From positions 1 through 64,000 of the forward strand of contig NZ_FNRD01000011.1 of NCBI RefSeq assembly GCF_900107635.1: a stretch of DNA of 64,000 nucleotides, written 5' to 3'. Every line of letters begins with the position of its first letter. The first letter of the stretch is position 1. Below the pieces are notes generated by a model that had not been told where the DNA came from, ran no database searches, and saw only the letters and a list, made by a program, of their open reading frames with translations. The DNA comes from Flavobacterium gillisiae (GTDB taxonomy: Bacteria > Bacteroidota > Bacteroidia > Flavobacteriales > Flavobacteriaceae). A program made the translations under genes and the position numbers. Shown in pieces: positions 26,469 through 36,055 of this stretch.

Positions 26469-27349
26469 TGAGAAAATTTGCACTGTTGATTCTACAAATA
26501 ACTGCCATGTCATTACTAGTGATGGTAATATTCGACTATGTATATACATCAACTTATTCTCATGCGTTTCCAAGAACAAAATTTCAATATTTAAGAAGTT
26601 TGGAAAATAAAAGAATAGACTTTATATTTCTAGGTTCTTCTCGAGTTGAAAACACAATTGTTCCTAAATTAATAATAGATAAAACTGGAAAAAGTGCACT
26701 TAATTTGGGGTTTCAAGCAGCTAGGATGAGTGATATATATGTATTGTTGAAATTAATTAAAGAATACAATATTAAAACAGAAAAAATTTTAATTCAAGTT
26801 GATTATATTTTTAATATTGAAGAAGAGTATTCGAATTTGCTACCTTATCAAATAATGCCATTTATAAAGGAAAATCAAGCAACAAAAGACTATTTTAATT
26901 TGCATTTTATAAATAAAAAAGAACTTTACTATATTCCGTTTTATAGATATGGCATTTTTGAATCAAAAATTGGATTTCGTGAGTTTTTTTTAAATGGTAT
27001 ACATAAAAAAACACCTATAACTGAAAACTATGGGTTTTATGGATTAGAAGGTAATACAACTAACTTTGATGAATCATTACCGGGAAACATAAGTCAGGGG
27101 AATAGTTATTTAAATAAAATCAAGGCTTATGCAATGGATAACGATATGGAAATTCAATTTTTTTGTGCTCCATTTAGTAAAAAGACTAAAAATCTAAATT
27201 ATATTAAGAAGCTAAAACAAAAAATTCCCGAATTATATGATTTTTCACAAGCTATAAGTGATGATACGATGTTTCAAAATGCATATCATTTAAATAAAGA
27301 AGGAGCGCATTACTTCACTGAAAAAGTGATAAATAAAATGTTAAAGTAA
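26468..27349 (+). CDS. SGNH-like acyltransferase partner protein B
   Basis: 293 residues with an N-terminal membrane span (about 5-27) and a periplasmic domain. FLGSSRVENTIVP is the block I serine motif; YHLNKEGAHYF keeps the late histidine, though the aspartate three residues before it is not in the usual place (NAYH). It pairs with MBOAT copy B. It resembles the decayed gene that follows more than it resembles partner A. Confidence 0.78.
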   Translation: MRKFALLILQITAMSLLVMVIFDYVYTSTYSHAFPRTKFQYLRSLENKRIDFIFLGSSRVENTIVPKLIIDKTGKSALNLGFQAARMSDIYVLLKLIKEYNIKTEKILIQVDYIFNIEEEYSNLLPYQIMPFIKENQATKDYFNLHFINKKELYYIPFYRYGIFESKIGFREFFLNGIHKKTPITENYGFYGLEGNTTNFDESLPGNISQGNSYLNKIKAYAMDNDMEIQFFCAPFSKKTKNLNYIKKLKQKIPELYDFSQAISDDTMFQNAYHLNKEGAHYFTEKVINKMLK

Positions 27350-27356
27350 AAAAGTC

Positions 27357-28248
27357 ATGAAACATTTTTATTATTGTTTCTTAGAATCATTGTAATAATT
27401 TTTATACTGTCAATAGGCATAGACAGGTTTTATACAAGAGTCTATTTAAGTTCTTTTCATAGAAGCAAGGTTGATGCTGTATGCAACACAAAAGCAACTA
27501 ATTATGATGTGATTGTTTTAGGTTCTTCGAGAGCTAATAATCATTTCGCAAGTGAATTATTTGAAAAAAAGAATTTAAAATGTATAATTATTGAATGAGT
27601 GGCTCCCTTATAATTGAGGCTGACTTTCTTTTGAATTAATGATCGAGCGAAAGTGTGAAATAAAAGACTTGATTATTGAAGTCTATTTAAATCTTTCTAA
27701 TGAGAATGGTGCTGTTGGGTAGCTTCTAAGTTTTTACCGGATATTCAAGATGCAGAAGTGATTAGAAAGCATTTTGAAAGCGAGCCTGATTTTGATTATT
27801 TGTATTATGTGCCATTTTACAGTTACATAAAATACGATTCTCAAATTGGTTTTAGAGAAGGATTTAAGATCATTGCCAAAGAATCTTCTGGTCTCTTGAA
27901 TAATTTGGGCTATTATCCTTTAGACAATAAAAAGAAAAAGAAAATGTGCGATGATATTACTTATTTGAAGGCTTTGCCTCATAACCAGTATTATGAAGAT
28001 ATCAAATTAATTTGTAAAAACAACAACATTCGACTCTTGTCTATTATGACTCCTATGTGTGAAAATACGTATGGAATTAACTATTTTGAAAAAGGGAAAA
28101 AGCGTATCCTGAAATTTATAATTACGAAAATGAGGTGGTTGAAGATCGCTATTTTTCCTTTTGCGGATATTTGAATGATGTTGGTGCGAGAAAGTTCACG
28201 ACGGTTATTATCAATGATTTTTTTATAAAAAATAAACAGCATCAGTAA
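27357..28248 (+). pseudogene. Decayed third SGNH-like acyltransferase gene
   Basis: The start ATGAAACATTTT is followed by a frame that stops within 13 codons; adding one T to the T-run restores MKHFLLLFLRIIVIIF, which leads into VIVLGSSRANNHF (block I). After a stop at 27598 the frame is scrambled to about 27757, although EVYLNLSNEN and FLPDIQDAEVIRKHF can be read piecewise. A good frame runs 27758 to about 28110, then shifts, and the last frame (PEIYNYENE to FIKNKQHQ) ends at 28248. At least three lesions, and no intact block V DxxH. It is similar to the gene before it. Confidence 0.85.
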
Positions 28249-28368
28249 AATGGTTGTAATACTGGTTTAAACAGAATCAAAATACTATTTTTAACCAACT
28301 GAATATAATTATCGAAACTAATTAGAGTCAATAGCTTATTTTTCATCAGTTTCAAAACAAAAACTCTT

Positions 28369-29523
28369 ATGCACATTGCTTTCCTTACTCCAGAATATCC
28401 TGATTCAAAAATTTCTCATTCGGGAGGATTGGGTACCAGTATCAAAAATTTGGTAGAAGCTTTGGTTCAAAAAGGAGTGCAAGTAACCGTTTTTGTCTAT
28501 GCGCAAAAAGAAAATCTTGTTTTTCAAGAAAACGGCATTAGTTTTCATTTAATTGCTGACAAAAGCTACAAGGCCTTTAAATGGTTTTTGTATCGAAAGC
28601 ACATTCAAAATTATTGCAATTCAATTATCAAAGAGCAACAAATAGACCTAATTGAAGCACCAGACTGGACCGGAATTACTGCTTTTATGAAATTTAAAGT
28701 GCCTTTGGTAATCCGGTTTCATGGGAGTGATACCTATTTTTGTCATATTGAAAAGCGTCCTCAAAAAATAAAAAATTTTTGGTTCGAAAAATTAGCCACT
28801 CGTAGCGCCAAAGCTTTTATTGCACCTACAACCTATGCAGGACAGCTTTCGGCGAAATTATTTAAGATTAGAAATAAAACCATACAAACCATTCATTATG
28901 GTTTAGCTTTGGAACAATTTCAAAATGAAAATCCAGCAGTTTTTAAGTCAGGATTGTTATTATATATTGGAACAATAATTAGAAAAAAAGGGGTTTTTGA
29001 ATTACCAGAAATTTTTAAATTAGTAATTAAAAAACACCCCAATGTTCGATTAGTTTTAATAGGAGGAGATTCCGTTGATATTGAGACGGGAAGCACTTCT
29101 ACCTGGGATGTATTGAAACAGAAAATTACGGGAACTGATTTGGAAAAAATCAGCTACCTAGGGAAAATTCCATATCAAGAAGTACAAGAGTATATTAAAA
29201 AGGCGCAAGTTTGTGTGTTTCCTAGTTTTGCCGAAACGTTAGGAATGGTTACCATAGAATCAATGGCATTACAAAAGCCAGTAGTGAATACAAATATTGG
29301 TTGGGCACAAGAATTAATGATAGACGAAAAGAGCGGTTATCTGGTACATCCACAAGATCATATTTTGTTTGCTAATCGAATAATCCATTTATTAGAGGAT
29401 AAAGAATTCGGTTTAAAAATGGGAAAAGAAGCTAGGAGTCATGTGGAACAATTTTTTGATATTGAAAAAATAGTAAACGAAAATAGAGCATTTTATAAAT
29501 CAATAATCAACTTAAAGTGGTAG
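28369..29523 (+). CDS. Glycosyltransferase family 4
   Basis: A 384-residue GT-B enzyme. The N-terminal domain begins IAFLTPEYPDSKISHSGG with the glycine-rich loop; VIRFHGSDTYF lies in the linker. The donor domain carries YIGTIIRKKGVFELP (sugar-nucleotide binding) and CVFPSFAETLGMVTIESMALQKPVV, the E-x7-E motif. It overlaps the next gene by seven bases. Confidence 0.92.
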   Translation: MHIAFLTPEYPDSKISHSGGLGTSIKNLVEALVQKGVQVTVFVYAQKENLVFQENGISFHLIADKSYKAFKWFLYRKHIQNYCNSIIKEQQIDLIEAPDWTGITAFMKFKVPLVIRFHGSDTYFCHIEKRPQKIKNFWFEKLATRSAKAFIAPTTYAGQLSAKLFKIRNKTIQTIHYGLALEQFQNENPAVFKSGLLLYIGTIIRKKGVFELPEIFKLVIKKHPNVRLVLIGGDSVDIETGSTSTWDVLKQKITGTDLEKISYLGKIPYQEVQEYIKKAQVCVFPSFAETLGMVTIESMALQKPVVNTNIGWAQELMIDEKSGYLVHPQDHILFANRIIHLLEDKEFGLKMGKEARSHVEQFFDIEKIVNENRAFYKSIINLKW

Positions 29524-31061
29524 TGGTATATCATCAAAGTAACGCTGTAACTAAAGTAGTTCCCCCATCAAAGGAACTTTTAGTTGTGGATAAGAATAAG
29601 AGTATTGCTCAGAGTATTCTTTTTTTTGCAAGTCAATTTCCTAATTCTAAAATAGTTTGGTGTCATGATTCTTTGGAAGACAATTTGAATTTAAATGAGA
29701 TCTCCAGTCTTTTCCATCATAATAAAATGATGCTTTCCTACGGCTTAGAGCAAACTAATTTTTTAGGAAACAGCATAGGTTATGTTGAGGAATCCCCATT
29801 TATCAATATCAATAAAAAAGTAAGATATCCTAGCTGGTTGATGAGTGTTGATGTAGGGGTTATTCATGCCTCTGTAATAAATCATATTTCAAAGAAAATT
29901 CAATTAGACAAAAAATTTGATTACTTCTTGAACTCCGTGGCTAAGTTGGGGATGTTTTATGGGCTTTTTTGTTATTCTGAACCCCAGTTATTGGTAAATA
30001 AGACCACAGAAATTAAATTGACAAAAGCAAGTTCTTATGAGTTGTTTCGTTTTGTAAAACAACATTATAAAAAAAGATGGAGTGTACTGCTGTTTTTGAA
30101 TTTACTTGTTTTCGAAAAACGATTTCTCATACTTCCATTCCTATTTTCGTGGGGTTATAGAAGTCGAAAAAAACCACTTTTAAATTTTGATGTTATTCCA
30201 GTACAATCAACTTTAAAAGTTGTTGAAAAAAAAACAATTGATGTTATTATACCAACAATTGGGCGAAAAAAATACTTATATAATGTTTTGCAGGATTTAG
30301 CAAAACAAACGCATTTGCCTGTAAATGTAATTATAGCGGAACAAAATCCACAACAGGGTAGTGTCTCCGAATTAGATTATTTAACTTCAGAAAAGTGGCC
30401 CTTTACTATAAAACATACATTTACCCATCAAGCAGGAGCTTGTAATGCGAGGAATGTTGCTTTGGGTCAAGTGGAAAGTGAATGGGTATTTCTGGCAGAT
30501 GACGATATTGTTTTTGATCCTAGTTTTTTTGAAAAAGCTATTGCATTAGCCCAGCAATATCAGGTTTCGGTGTTTACAACTTCTTGTTTGTTAGTAAATC
30601 AAAAACAAGAATATACATTAATCCATCAATCGGGAATTTTTGGTTCGGGTAACAGTTTTGTTAAGACCGCATCTTTGCAAAAAATACGTTTTGACGAGGC
30701 ATTAGAATTTGGATATGGAGAAGACACGGATTTTGGTATGCAGTTAAGAAATCAAGGTCATGATGTAATCTATTTTCCTGATTTGAAAATCACACATCTC
30801 AAAGCGCCTATGGGTGGTTTTAGGATTAAAGTAAAACAGTTATGGGAAAATGAAGTCCTGTTGCCAAAACCATCTCCTACAATGATGTATGTGTTGTTGA
30901 AGCATTATACGACGCAACAGCTTCGTAGCTATAAATTAGTGCTTTTTTTAAAGTTATTGAAAAAAGAATCGGTTTTAAATTATTTTAATTTTTGTAATTC
31001 CTTTCAAAAAAAATGGGTAGTGAGTCAATATTGGGCTAATAAAATAAAACATGAAAAATAG
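29517..31061 (+). CDS. Two-domain glycosyltransferase (degenerate GT-A plus GT2)
   Basis: 514 residues. The C-terminal part (from about 240) is a GT2 domain: VIIPTIGRKKYLYN, NARNVALGQ, FLADDDIVFD (DxD) and FGYGEDTDFGMQLR. The N-terminal part (1-215) has IVWCHDSLED and YPSWLMSVDVGVI, with hints of a second GT-A-type domain but no clear DxD; I could not assign it. The GTG start at 29517 overlaps the preceding stop; there is no ATG nearby. The stop overlaps the next gene by eleven bases. Confidence 0.82.
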   Translation: MVVVYHQSNAVTKVVPPSKELLVVDKNKSIAQSILFFASQFPNSKIVWCHDSLEDNLNLNEISSLFHHNKMMLSYGLEQTNFLGNSIGYVEESPFININKKVRYPSWLMSVDVGVIHASVINHISKKIQLDKKFDYFLNSVAKLGMFYGLFCYSEPQLLVNKTTEIKLTKASSYELFRFVKQHYKKRWSVLLFLNLLVFEKRFLILPFLFSWGYRSRKKPLLNFDVIPVQSTLKVVEKKTIDVIIPTIGRKKYLYNVLQDLAKQTHLPVNVIIAEQNPQQGSVSELDYLTSEKWPFTIKHTFTHQAGACNARNVALGQVESEWVFLADDDIVFDPSFFEKAIALAQQYQVSVFTTSCLLVNQKQEYTLIHQSGIFGSGNSFVKTASLQKIRFDEALEFGYGEDTDFGMQLRNQGHDVIYFPDLKITHLKAPMGGFRIKVKQLWENEVLLPKPSPTMMYVLLKHYTTQQLRSYKLVLFLKLLKKESVLNYFNFCNSFQKKWVVSQYWANKIKHEK

Positions 31062-31843
31062 TACCATACAATTCAGTTTCCTCATAACCCATTATAACAG
31101 GCCATTTGATTTGGCCGAGTGCTTAGAAGGAATTAAAAGAATTGCAATTTCAAATTATGAAATTGTAGTAAGTGATGACGGTAGTACTAGCGAAAATATA
31201 GAATTATTACAAGGCTATGCAATTGATAAGTTAGTTCTAGCTAATGAAAATCAAGGCTTAGCAGCTAGTAGTAATAAGGGAATTGAAGTTTGTGAGGGGG
31301 AATATATTATTTACTGTCAGGAAGATTTTATTTTAAGTTCAGATATAAATACCATTTTACCGGAATGTTTGGAGTTATTAAATTCTCGAAAAGTGGATAT
31401 GATTCGATTTACAGCTAATTATAAATTTAAAAATTTATTCCATTTATCCTCAAATATTGATTTGATTCCAAAGTTTTCTTTTCAAAACTTTTTATTGAAT
31501 TATTATCAATATAGTGATCATCCTTTTATTACTAAAAAAAATATTTTACAATAGATACGGTTGTTATCTTGAAAATACGTCAGGTAGATATGGGGAGACG
31601 GAATATGCAATAAGGATTCTTAAATCAAATGCCAAAATTGGGATTACAAAAAAGGTATTAGCCTTTTCAGTAATTGGGAGTGAGTCTGTATTGGCGGGTG
31701 AATCTAATCAGAAAAGTAAGAAGGTTCCAATTAATAAATCTTTTATTAAAATCGCTCGAGCTTTAAGATTATATTTAGAATGTATTTTATATAATAAATC
31801 TAAACGAGGATTAATCACCTATAAAAACTTCAGACAAAATTAA
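31051..31843 (+). pseudogene. Glycosyltransferase family 2, frameshifted at a poly-A tract
   Basis: The N-terminal frame (31051-31554) has FSFLITHYNRPFDLAECL, VVSDDGSTSE, ENQGLAASSNKG and IYCQEDFIL, a GT2 protein. An A8 tract at 31534-31541 puts the frame into a TAG; with seven A residues it would continue as TKKIFYNRYGCYLENTSGRYGETEYAIRIL to a stop at 31843. The downstream frame is well preserved, so the lesion is recent, a sequencing error, or bypassed by slippage on the A-run. Intact length would be about 263 residues. Confidence 0.8.
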
Positions 31844-31855
31844 AGTTTAAATACA

Positions 31856-32869
31856 ATGCTAAAACTATACACAGACGAACAATACTTAACACCAGAAAAC
31901 CGTAGTAGTGTTTTTCCGCTGTTATTTGATTTGTACTATACTCATAATTTGAAGCTTCTTGAAAAGTATCAAATAGTTTCTCGTATGGAAGACTGTGATA
32001 TCGCTGTAGTTCCTGTTGATGTAGCGCATTTTGATATCAATAACAAGATGATAGAGTTAAATGGTTTTGTTGATCAAGCCCTTGCTTTGCAAAAGAAAGT
32101 GTGGGTTTATACTGCAGGAGATTATGGGTTGAGTATGGATAGACTCACTTTTACGTTTAGAATGGGTGGATTTGATTCAAAATTAAATTCGAACACTGTT
32201 ATACTACCTTCTTTTATATCTGACCCCTATTCATTACTACAAAAAGAATTCAAAGCTATTCCTAAAGCTGCTCTTCCTCGAATAGGTTTTGTGGGAAACG
32301 CCAGTAATTCATTGATTAAAAGAGTAAAAGAAGTATTTGTATATTTACGGTACAACTACAAGCGCTTGACAAAACAACTAAGTACAGATTATCAGGCTTT
32401 TTATCCCTCTAGTATAAAACGATATCATTTTCTATCATTATTATTGAAAAGCAATAAAGTTGAAACTGATTTTATTTTTCGAAAAAAATACCGAGCTGGG
32501 ATAAAAACAGCGATTGAGAAGCAAAAAACCACCCTAGAATTTTTTCTAAATATGGAAAAAAACCCATATAATTTTTGTTTAAGAGGAGCGGGGAATTTTT
32601 CGGTTAGATTGTATGAAACCCTCGCTATGGGTAGAATTCCTGTAGTGGTAGATACAGATATGAGGTTGCCATTGAATATAGAAATCAATTGGCCAGCACA
32701 TTGTGTTTTTGTGTCAAAGGATAGTCTTGAAGAGGATTTGATTTCATTTCATAATACTATTTCTGAACAAATTTTCATCTTAATGCAAGAGAATAATAGA
32801 AAATTATGGGTAGAGTATTTAGAAAGAGAAGCTTATTTTAGCAAATTACATTCACTATTTAAGAATTGA
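31856..32869 (+). CDS. Exostosin-like glycosyltransferase (GT47-type)
   Basis: A 337-residue protein with LPRIGFVGNASN and the C-terminal FCLRGAGNFSVRLYETLAMGRIPVVV segment that marks exostosin-domain proteins, in which this stretch forms part of the donor site of the second GT-B domain. No signal peptide; it is cytoplasmic. It lies in the second GT run, 13 bases after the frameshifted GT2. Exostosin-like enzymes are less common in bacterial surface polysaccharide loci than GT2/GT4 but do recur there. Confidence 0.8.
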   Translation: MLKLYTDEQYLTPENRSSVFPLLFDLYYTHNLKLLEKYQIVSRMEDCDIAVVPVDVAHFDINNKMIELNGFVDQALALQKKVWVYTAGDYGLSMDRLTFTFRMGGFDSKLNSNTVILPSFISDPYSLLQKEFKAIPKAALPRIGFVGNASNSLIKRVKEVFVYLRYNYKRLTKQLSTDYQAFYPSSIKRYHFLSLLLKSNKVETDFIFRKKYRAGIKTAIEKQKTTLEFFLNMEKNPYNFCLRGAGNFSVRLYETLAMGRIPVVVDTDMRLPLNIEINWPAHCVFVSKDSLEEDLISFHNTISEQIFILMQENNRKLWVEYLEREAYFSKLHSLFKN

Positions 32870-32874
32870 AAAAG

Positions 32875-33876
32875 ATGAAATTTGCTCTAATTATATGCAC
32901 TTATTTGCGGCCTACGCCGTTATTGAAATTACTGCAGTCCGTTGACAAACAAACTGTATATCCAAGTCAGATTGTGATTGTGGATGGTTCTACTGATAAT
33001 GTAACTCTAAATTTAAATTTAGAAAATCAATTTAAAAACGTATGTTATTTTAAAGTCACAGTAGCTGACAGGGGGCTAACCAAACAACGAAATTTTGGAA
33101 TACAGAAAGTTGCTGAAGCGATAGAGGTAGTCTGTTTCTTAGACGACGATATTATTCTAGAGAATAATTATTTTGAAGAGTTACTAAAAACATATCAAGT
33201 TTTACCGGATGCACTAGGTGTAGGAGGAAACATCATCAATGAAAGCAAATGGGAATTTGTAGGCGATAATTATAAGGCATCACTCAGAGAATTTTATTTT
33301 GATGGATGGAAACAAAATGACGGAAGCCGATTCATACTTCGAAAAGCAATGGGATTAGATAGTGATTGTCCTCCGGGATATTCCTCTATGTATTCGCATG
33401 GTCGTAGTGTGGGTTTCTTGCCACCAAGTGGGAAAACTTATGAAGTGGAAATGATGATGGGGGGCGTATCTTCATTTCGAAAAAAAGTATTCGAATCAAT
33501 AAATTTTTCTACTTATTTTGTAGGTTATGGTCTGTATGAAGATGCTGATTTTTCTTTGCGAGTTGCAAAAATAGGGAAGTTATATTTGAATACCGCAGCC
33601 AAGCTCCATCACTATCACGATGGCTCAGGAAGACCAAACCAATATACATATGGGAAAATGGTAGTGCGTAATGGATGGTATGTGTGGCGGGTTAAAAATC
33701 CACATCCAACAATCCAACACCATTTCAAATGGCATGCCATCACGATACTTTTGACGGTTGTTAGATTTAGTAATATATTTACGAGCAACAAACGAATAGA
33801 AGCTTTTACTGAAACTCTTGGGAGAACTGTCGGATGGTGGGTTTTGTGGTTCAATAGACCAAAACGGTCTTTATAA
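32875..33876 (+). CDS. Glycosyltransferase family 2
   Basis: I chose the ATG at 32875 (333 residues) over a TTG at 32866 that overlaps the previous stop. The protein has FALIICTYLRPTPLLKLL, IVDGSTDN, VCFLDDDIIL (DxD) and VGYGLYEDADFSLRVAK (acceptor-side acidic residues). The C-terminus is basic and hydrophobic around 275-320, perhaps membrane-associated. A 134-base gap follows. Confidence 0.87.
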   Translation: MKFALIICTYLRPTPLLKLLQSVDKQTVYPSQIVIVDGSTDNVTLNLNLENQFKNVCYFKVTVADRGLTKQRNFGIQKVAEAIEVVCFLDDDIILENNYFEELLKTYQVLPDALGVGGNIINESKWEFVGDNYKASLREFYFDGWKQNDGSRFILRKAMGLDSDCPPGYSSMYSHGRSVGFLPPSGKTYEVEMMMGGVSSFRKKVFESINFSTYFVGYGLYEDADFSLRVAKIGKLYLNTAAKLHHYHDGSGRPNQYTYGKMVVRNGWYVWRVKNPHPTIQHHFKWHAITILLTVVRFSNIFTSNKRIEAFTETLGRTVGWWVLWFNRPKRSL

Positions 33877-34010
33877 TTTTTCTAGTTGTGATACTTTGCA
33901 CTGTATATTAAAAAGTATGTCTTGCTGATATTACTGTATAGAATACTAGTCTCATAACAGCTGGTCTAAACCATTTAGATTTAAATTAAATTTAAATAAA
34001 AATCTTTATT

Positions 34011-34940
34011 ATGCATAAATACATCATACATCCTGATACCCATTCTAAATTAGCATCACAAACTGAAGACTGTTTTTTATTTGAGGATAAGTCAAAGTTG
34101 CGAATCCATAATGGAACTCCCATTTTGTTTAGTATTGATTCAATATTTAATGAAGAGGATGTTATTATTGCTAGAAAAACAACGCAGGACTCTGCTCATT
34201 TGGACACTTCTAATATAAAAAACTTTATACGTAGAAAATTACTTCCATCGCTTTGCAATGATTTTAATATTGATAAAAGATATGACGAACTGTCTACATT
34301 ACTATCAGAGAGAAGCATTGTATTGATTATTGGTGTGGGAGAAAAAGCAGCGTATTATAAAAATAAGTTTTCACATTGTGTAGTAATAACATCTGATGTT
34401 CACAATGAGTTTAAACCGGATTATATCTTTGATGGGCATTACATTCCTTTTAGTGATAATTGTTTTGATATGGTTTTAGCAGCACAGGTTATTGAGCATA
34501 CGATAAACCCATGGAAATTTTGTCAAGAGTTACAAAGAGTTACAAAAATTGGTGGATTATTACAAATTGAAGCCCCTCAAACTTTTCCGTATCACGCAGA
34601 ACCATATGATTTTTTTAGGTTTACCTATACGGGAATGCGCAGTTTATTCCCACAATGCGCCGTCATTCATACTGAAATAACAGAAGGTAATGCTTCTATG
34701 GTTGCTGTCACGATATCAAATTATCTTATCAATACTAGTTCAAAAAGACTAATTAGAAGTAGCTGGTTATTTATAACACGTATATTGTTGGGATGGTTAA
34801 AATATTTAGATAAATTGCAAGCATTACCGAATAGACGTACAGTTTCAATGCCCAAAGGATATGCCTTTACTTTTAAAAAAGACACAGTACAAAGAAAACC
34901 GATTGAATTATTAAACGAGTTTTATGAATTGAAACGATGA
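34011..34940 (+). CDS. Class I SAM-dependent methyltransferase
   Basis: 309 residues. The first 50 look like a metal-less Trm112p-like beta unit (IIHPDTHSKL, LRIHNGTPILFS). The SAM domain has SIVLIIGVGEKAAYY, PFSDNCFDMVLAAQVIEHT and a following GGLLQIEAPQ, consistent with Methyltransf_11/25. It probably methylates a sugar in the glycan or a precursor. It overlaps the next GT4 gene by four bases. Confidence 0.85.
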   Translation: MHKYIIHPDTHSKLASQTEDCFLFEDKSKLRIHNGTPILFSIDSIFNEEDVIIARKTTQDSAHLDTSNIKNFIRRKLLPSLCNDFNIDKRYDELSTLLSERSIVLIIGVGEKAAYYKNKFSHCVVITSDVHNEFKPDYIFDGHYIPFSDNCFDMVLAAQVIEHTINPWKFCQELQRVTKIGGLLQIEAPQTFPYHAEPYDFFRFTYTGMRSLFPQCAVIHTEITEGNASMVAVTISNYLINTSSKRLIRSSWLFITRILLGWLKYLDKLQALPNRRTVSMPKGYAFTFKKDTVQRKPIELLNEFYELKR

Positions 34941-36055
34941 GATTTTTAATTATCACACATGTTCCACATTGTATTGAGCTAAATTTATATTTCGCCTATG
35001 CGCCTTATGTTCGAGAAATGAATGTCTGGGGAAAGTATGTGGACGAATTTATTATTGTAGCTCCAGTAAAAGATTTCTCCAATGCAAAGATAGAGTGCCA
35101 ATATGAACAGCCCAATATTACATTTTTACCCATTTCTACATTTGATTTATTAAGTGTCCAAAACGGCTTTAAAGCTTTCTTGAAAACACCCACTATAATT
35201 TGGCAAATTTTTAAGGCAATGAAGCGTTCTGATCATATTCATTTGCGGTGTCCGGGCAATATTGGTCTAATAGGATGCTTTGTCCAAATATTGTTTCCTC
35301 AAAAAACCAAAACAGCCAAATATGCCGGTAATTGGGATCCGAAATCCAAGCAGGCCCGAAGTTATCGGTTACAAAAGTGGATTCTGAGTAATACTTTCCT
35401 AACAAGAAATATGCAGGTTTTGGTTTATGGAAAGTGGGAAGGAAGTTCTAAAAATATTAAACCTTTTTTTACGGCAACTTATGACGAAGCAGATGCGATT
35501 CCACTAGTTACAAAGGAGGTAAATTGCAGTATTGATTTTGTTTTCGTTGGCACTTTGGTGAAAGGCAAAAATCCATTGTACGCTATACAATTAGTAGAAC
35601 GTTTGATTCAAAAAGGATATCCTGTACAGTTAAGTTTATATGGGGAAGGAAGTGAGCGTATTATCCTTGAAAATTATATTAGCGACAAAAAATTAGAAAA
35701 ACAAATTATTTTAGAAGGAAATCAGTCTAAGGAAACTCTCAAGGAGGCCTATAAACAGAGTCGTTTTGTGCTGTTGCCTTCCGATAGTGAAGGGTGGCCA
35801 AAAGCTATAGCTGAGGGAATGTTTTGGGGTTGTGTTCCATTGGCAACATCAGTATCTTGTGTTCCATTCATGTTAGATTTTGGAAATAGAGGCGCGCTGT
35901 TAGATATGAATTTAGAAAAAGATGTAATGCACATAGAAGCTATATTGAATAATCAACCCCTTTTCGATATGATGCAAAAGAAAGGGTGTGATTGGTCCAG
36001 AAAGTACACCCTAGACATTTTTGAAGAAGAGATAAAAAAGTTATTGCAACCATGA
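34937..36055 (+). CDS. Glycosyltransferase family 4
   Basis: 372 residues, GT-B. Donor-site features are VFVGTLVKGKNPLYA and SRFVLLPSDSEGWPKAIAEGMFWGCVPLAT, with the paired glutamates. The N-terminal domain has HLRCPGNIGLIG. It overlaps its neighbours by four bases on both sides and is surely cotranscribed. Confidence 0.9.
   Translation: MRFLIITHVPHCIELNLYFAYAPYVREMNVWGKYVDEFIIVAPVKDFSNAKIECQYEQPNITFLPISTFDLLSVQNGFKAFLKTPTIIWQIFKAMKRSDHIHLRCPGNIGLIGCFVQILFPQKTKTAKYAGNWDPKSKQARSYRLQKWILSNTFLTRNMQVLVYGKWEGSSKNIKPFFTATYDEADAIPLVTKEVNCSIDFVFVGTLVKGKNPLYAIQLVERLIQKGYPVQLSLYGEGSERIILENYISDKKLEKQIILEGNQSKETLKEAYKQSRFVLLPSDSEGWPKAIAEGMFWGCVPLATSVSCVPFMLDFGNRGALLDMNLEKDVMHIEAILNNQPLFDMMQKKGCDWSRKYTLDIFEEEIKKLLQP

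Noticed and set aside
27374..27598. Independent small protein of 74 codons
   Set aside because: It starts at a TTG inside the decayed SGNH gene and ends at one of its lesions; it contains the GSS motif of the parent gene.
31514..31843. Separate 109-codon gene
   Set aside because: It is the C-terminal part of the frameshifted GT2 gene; the first residues come from the wrong frame of the upstream part.
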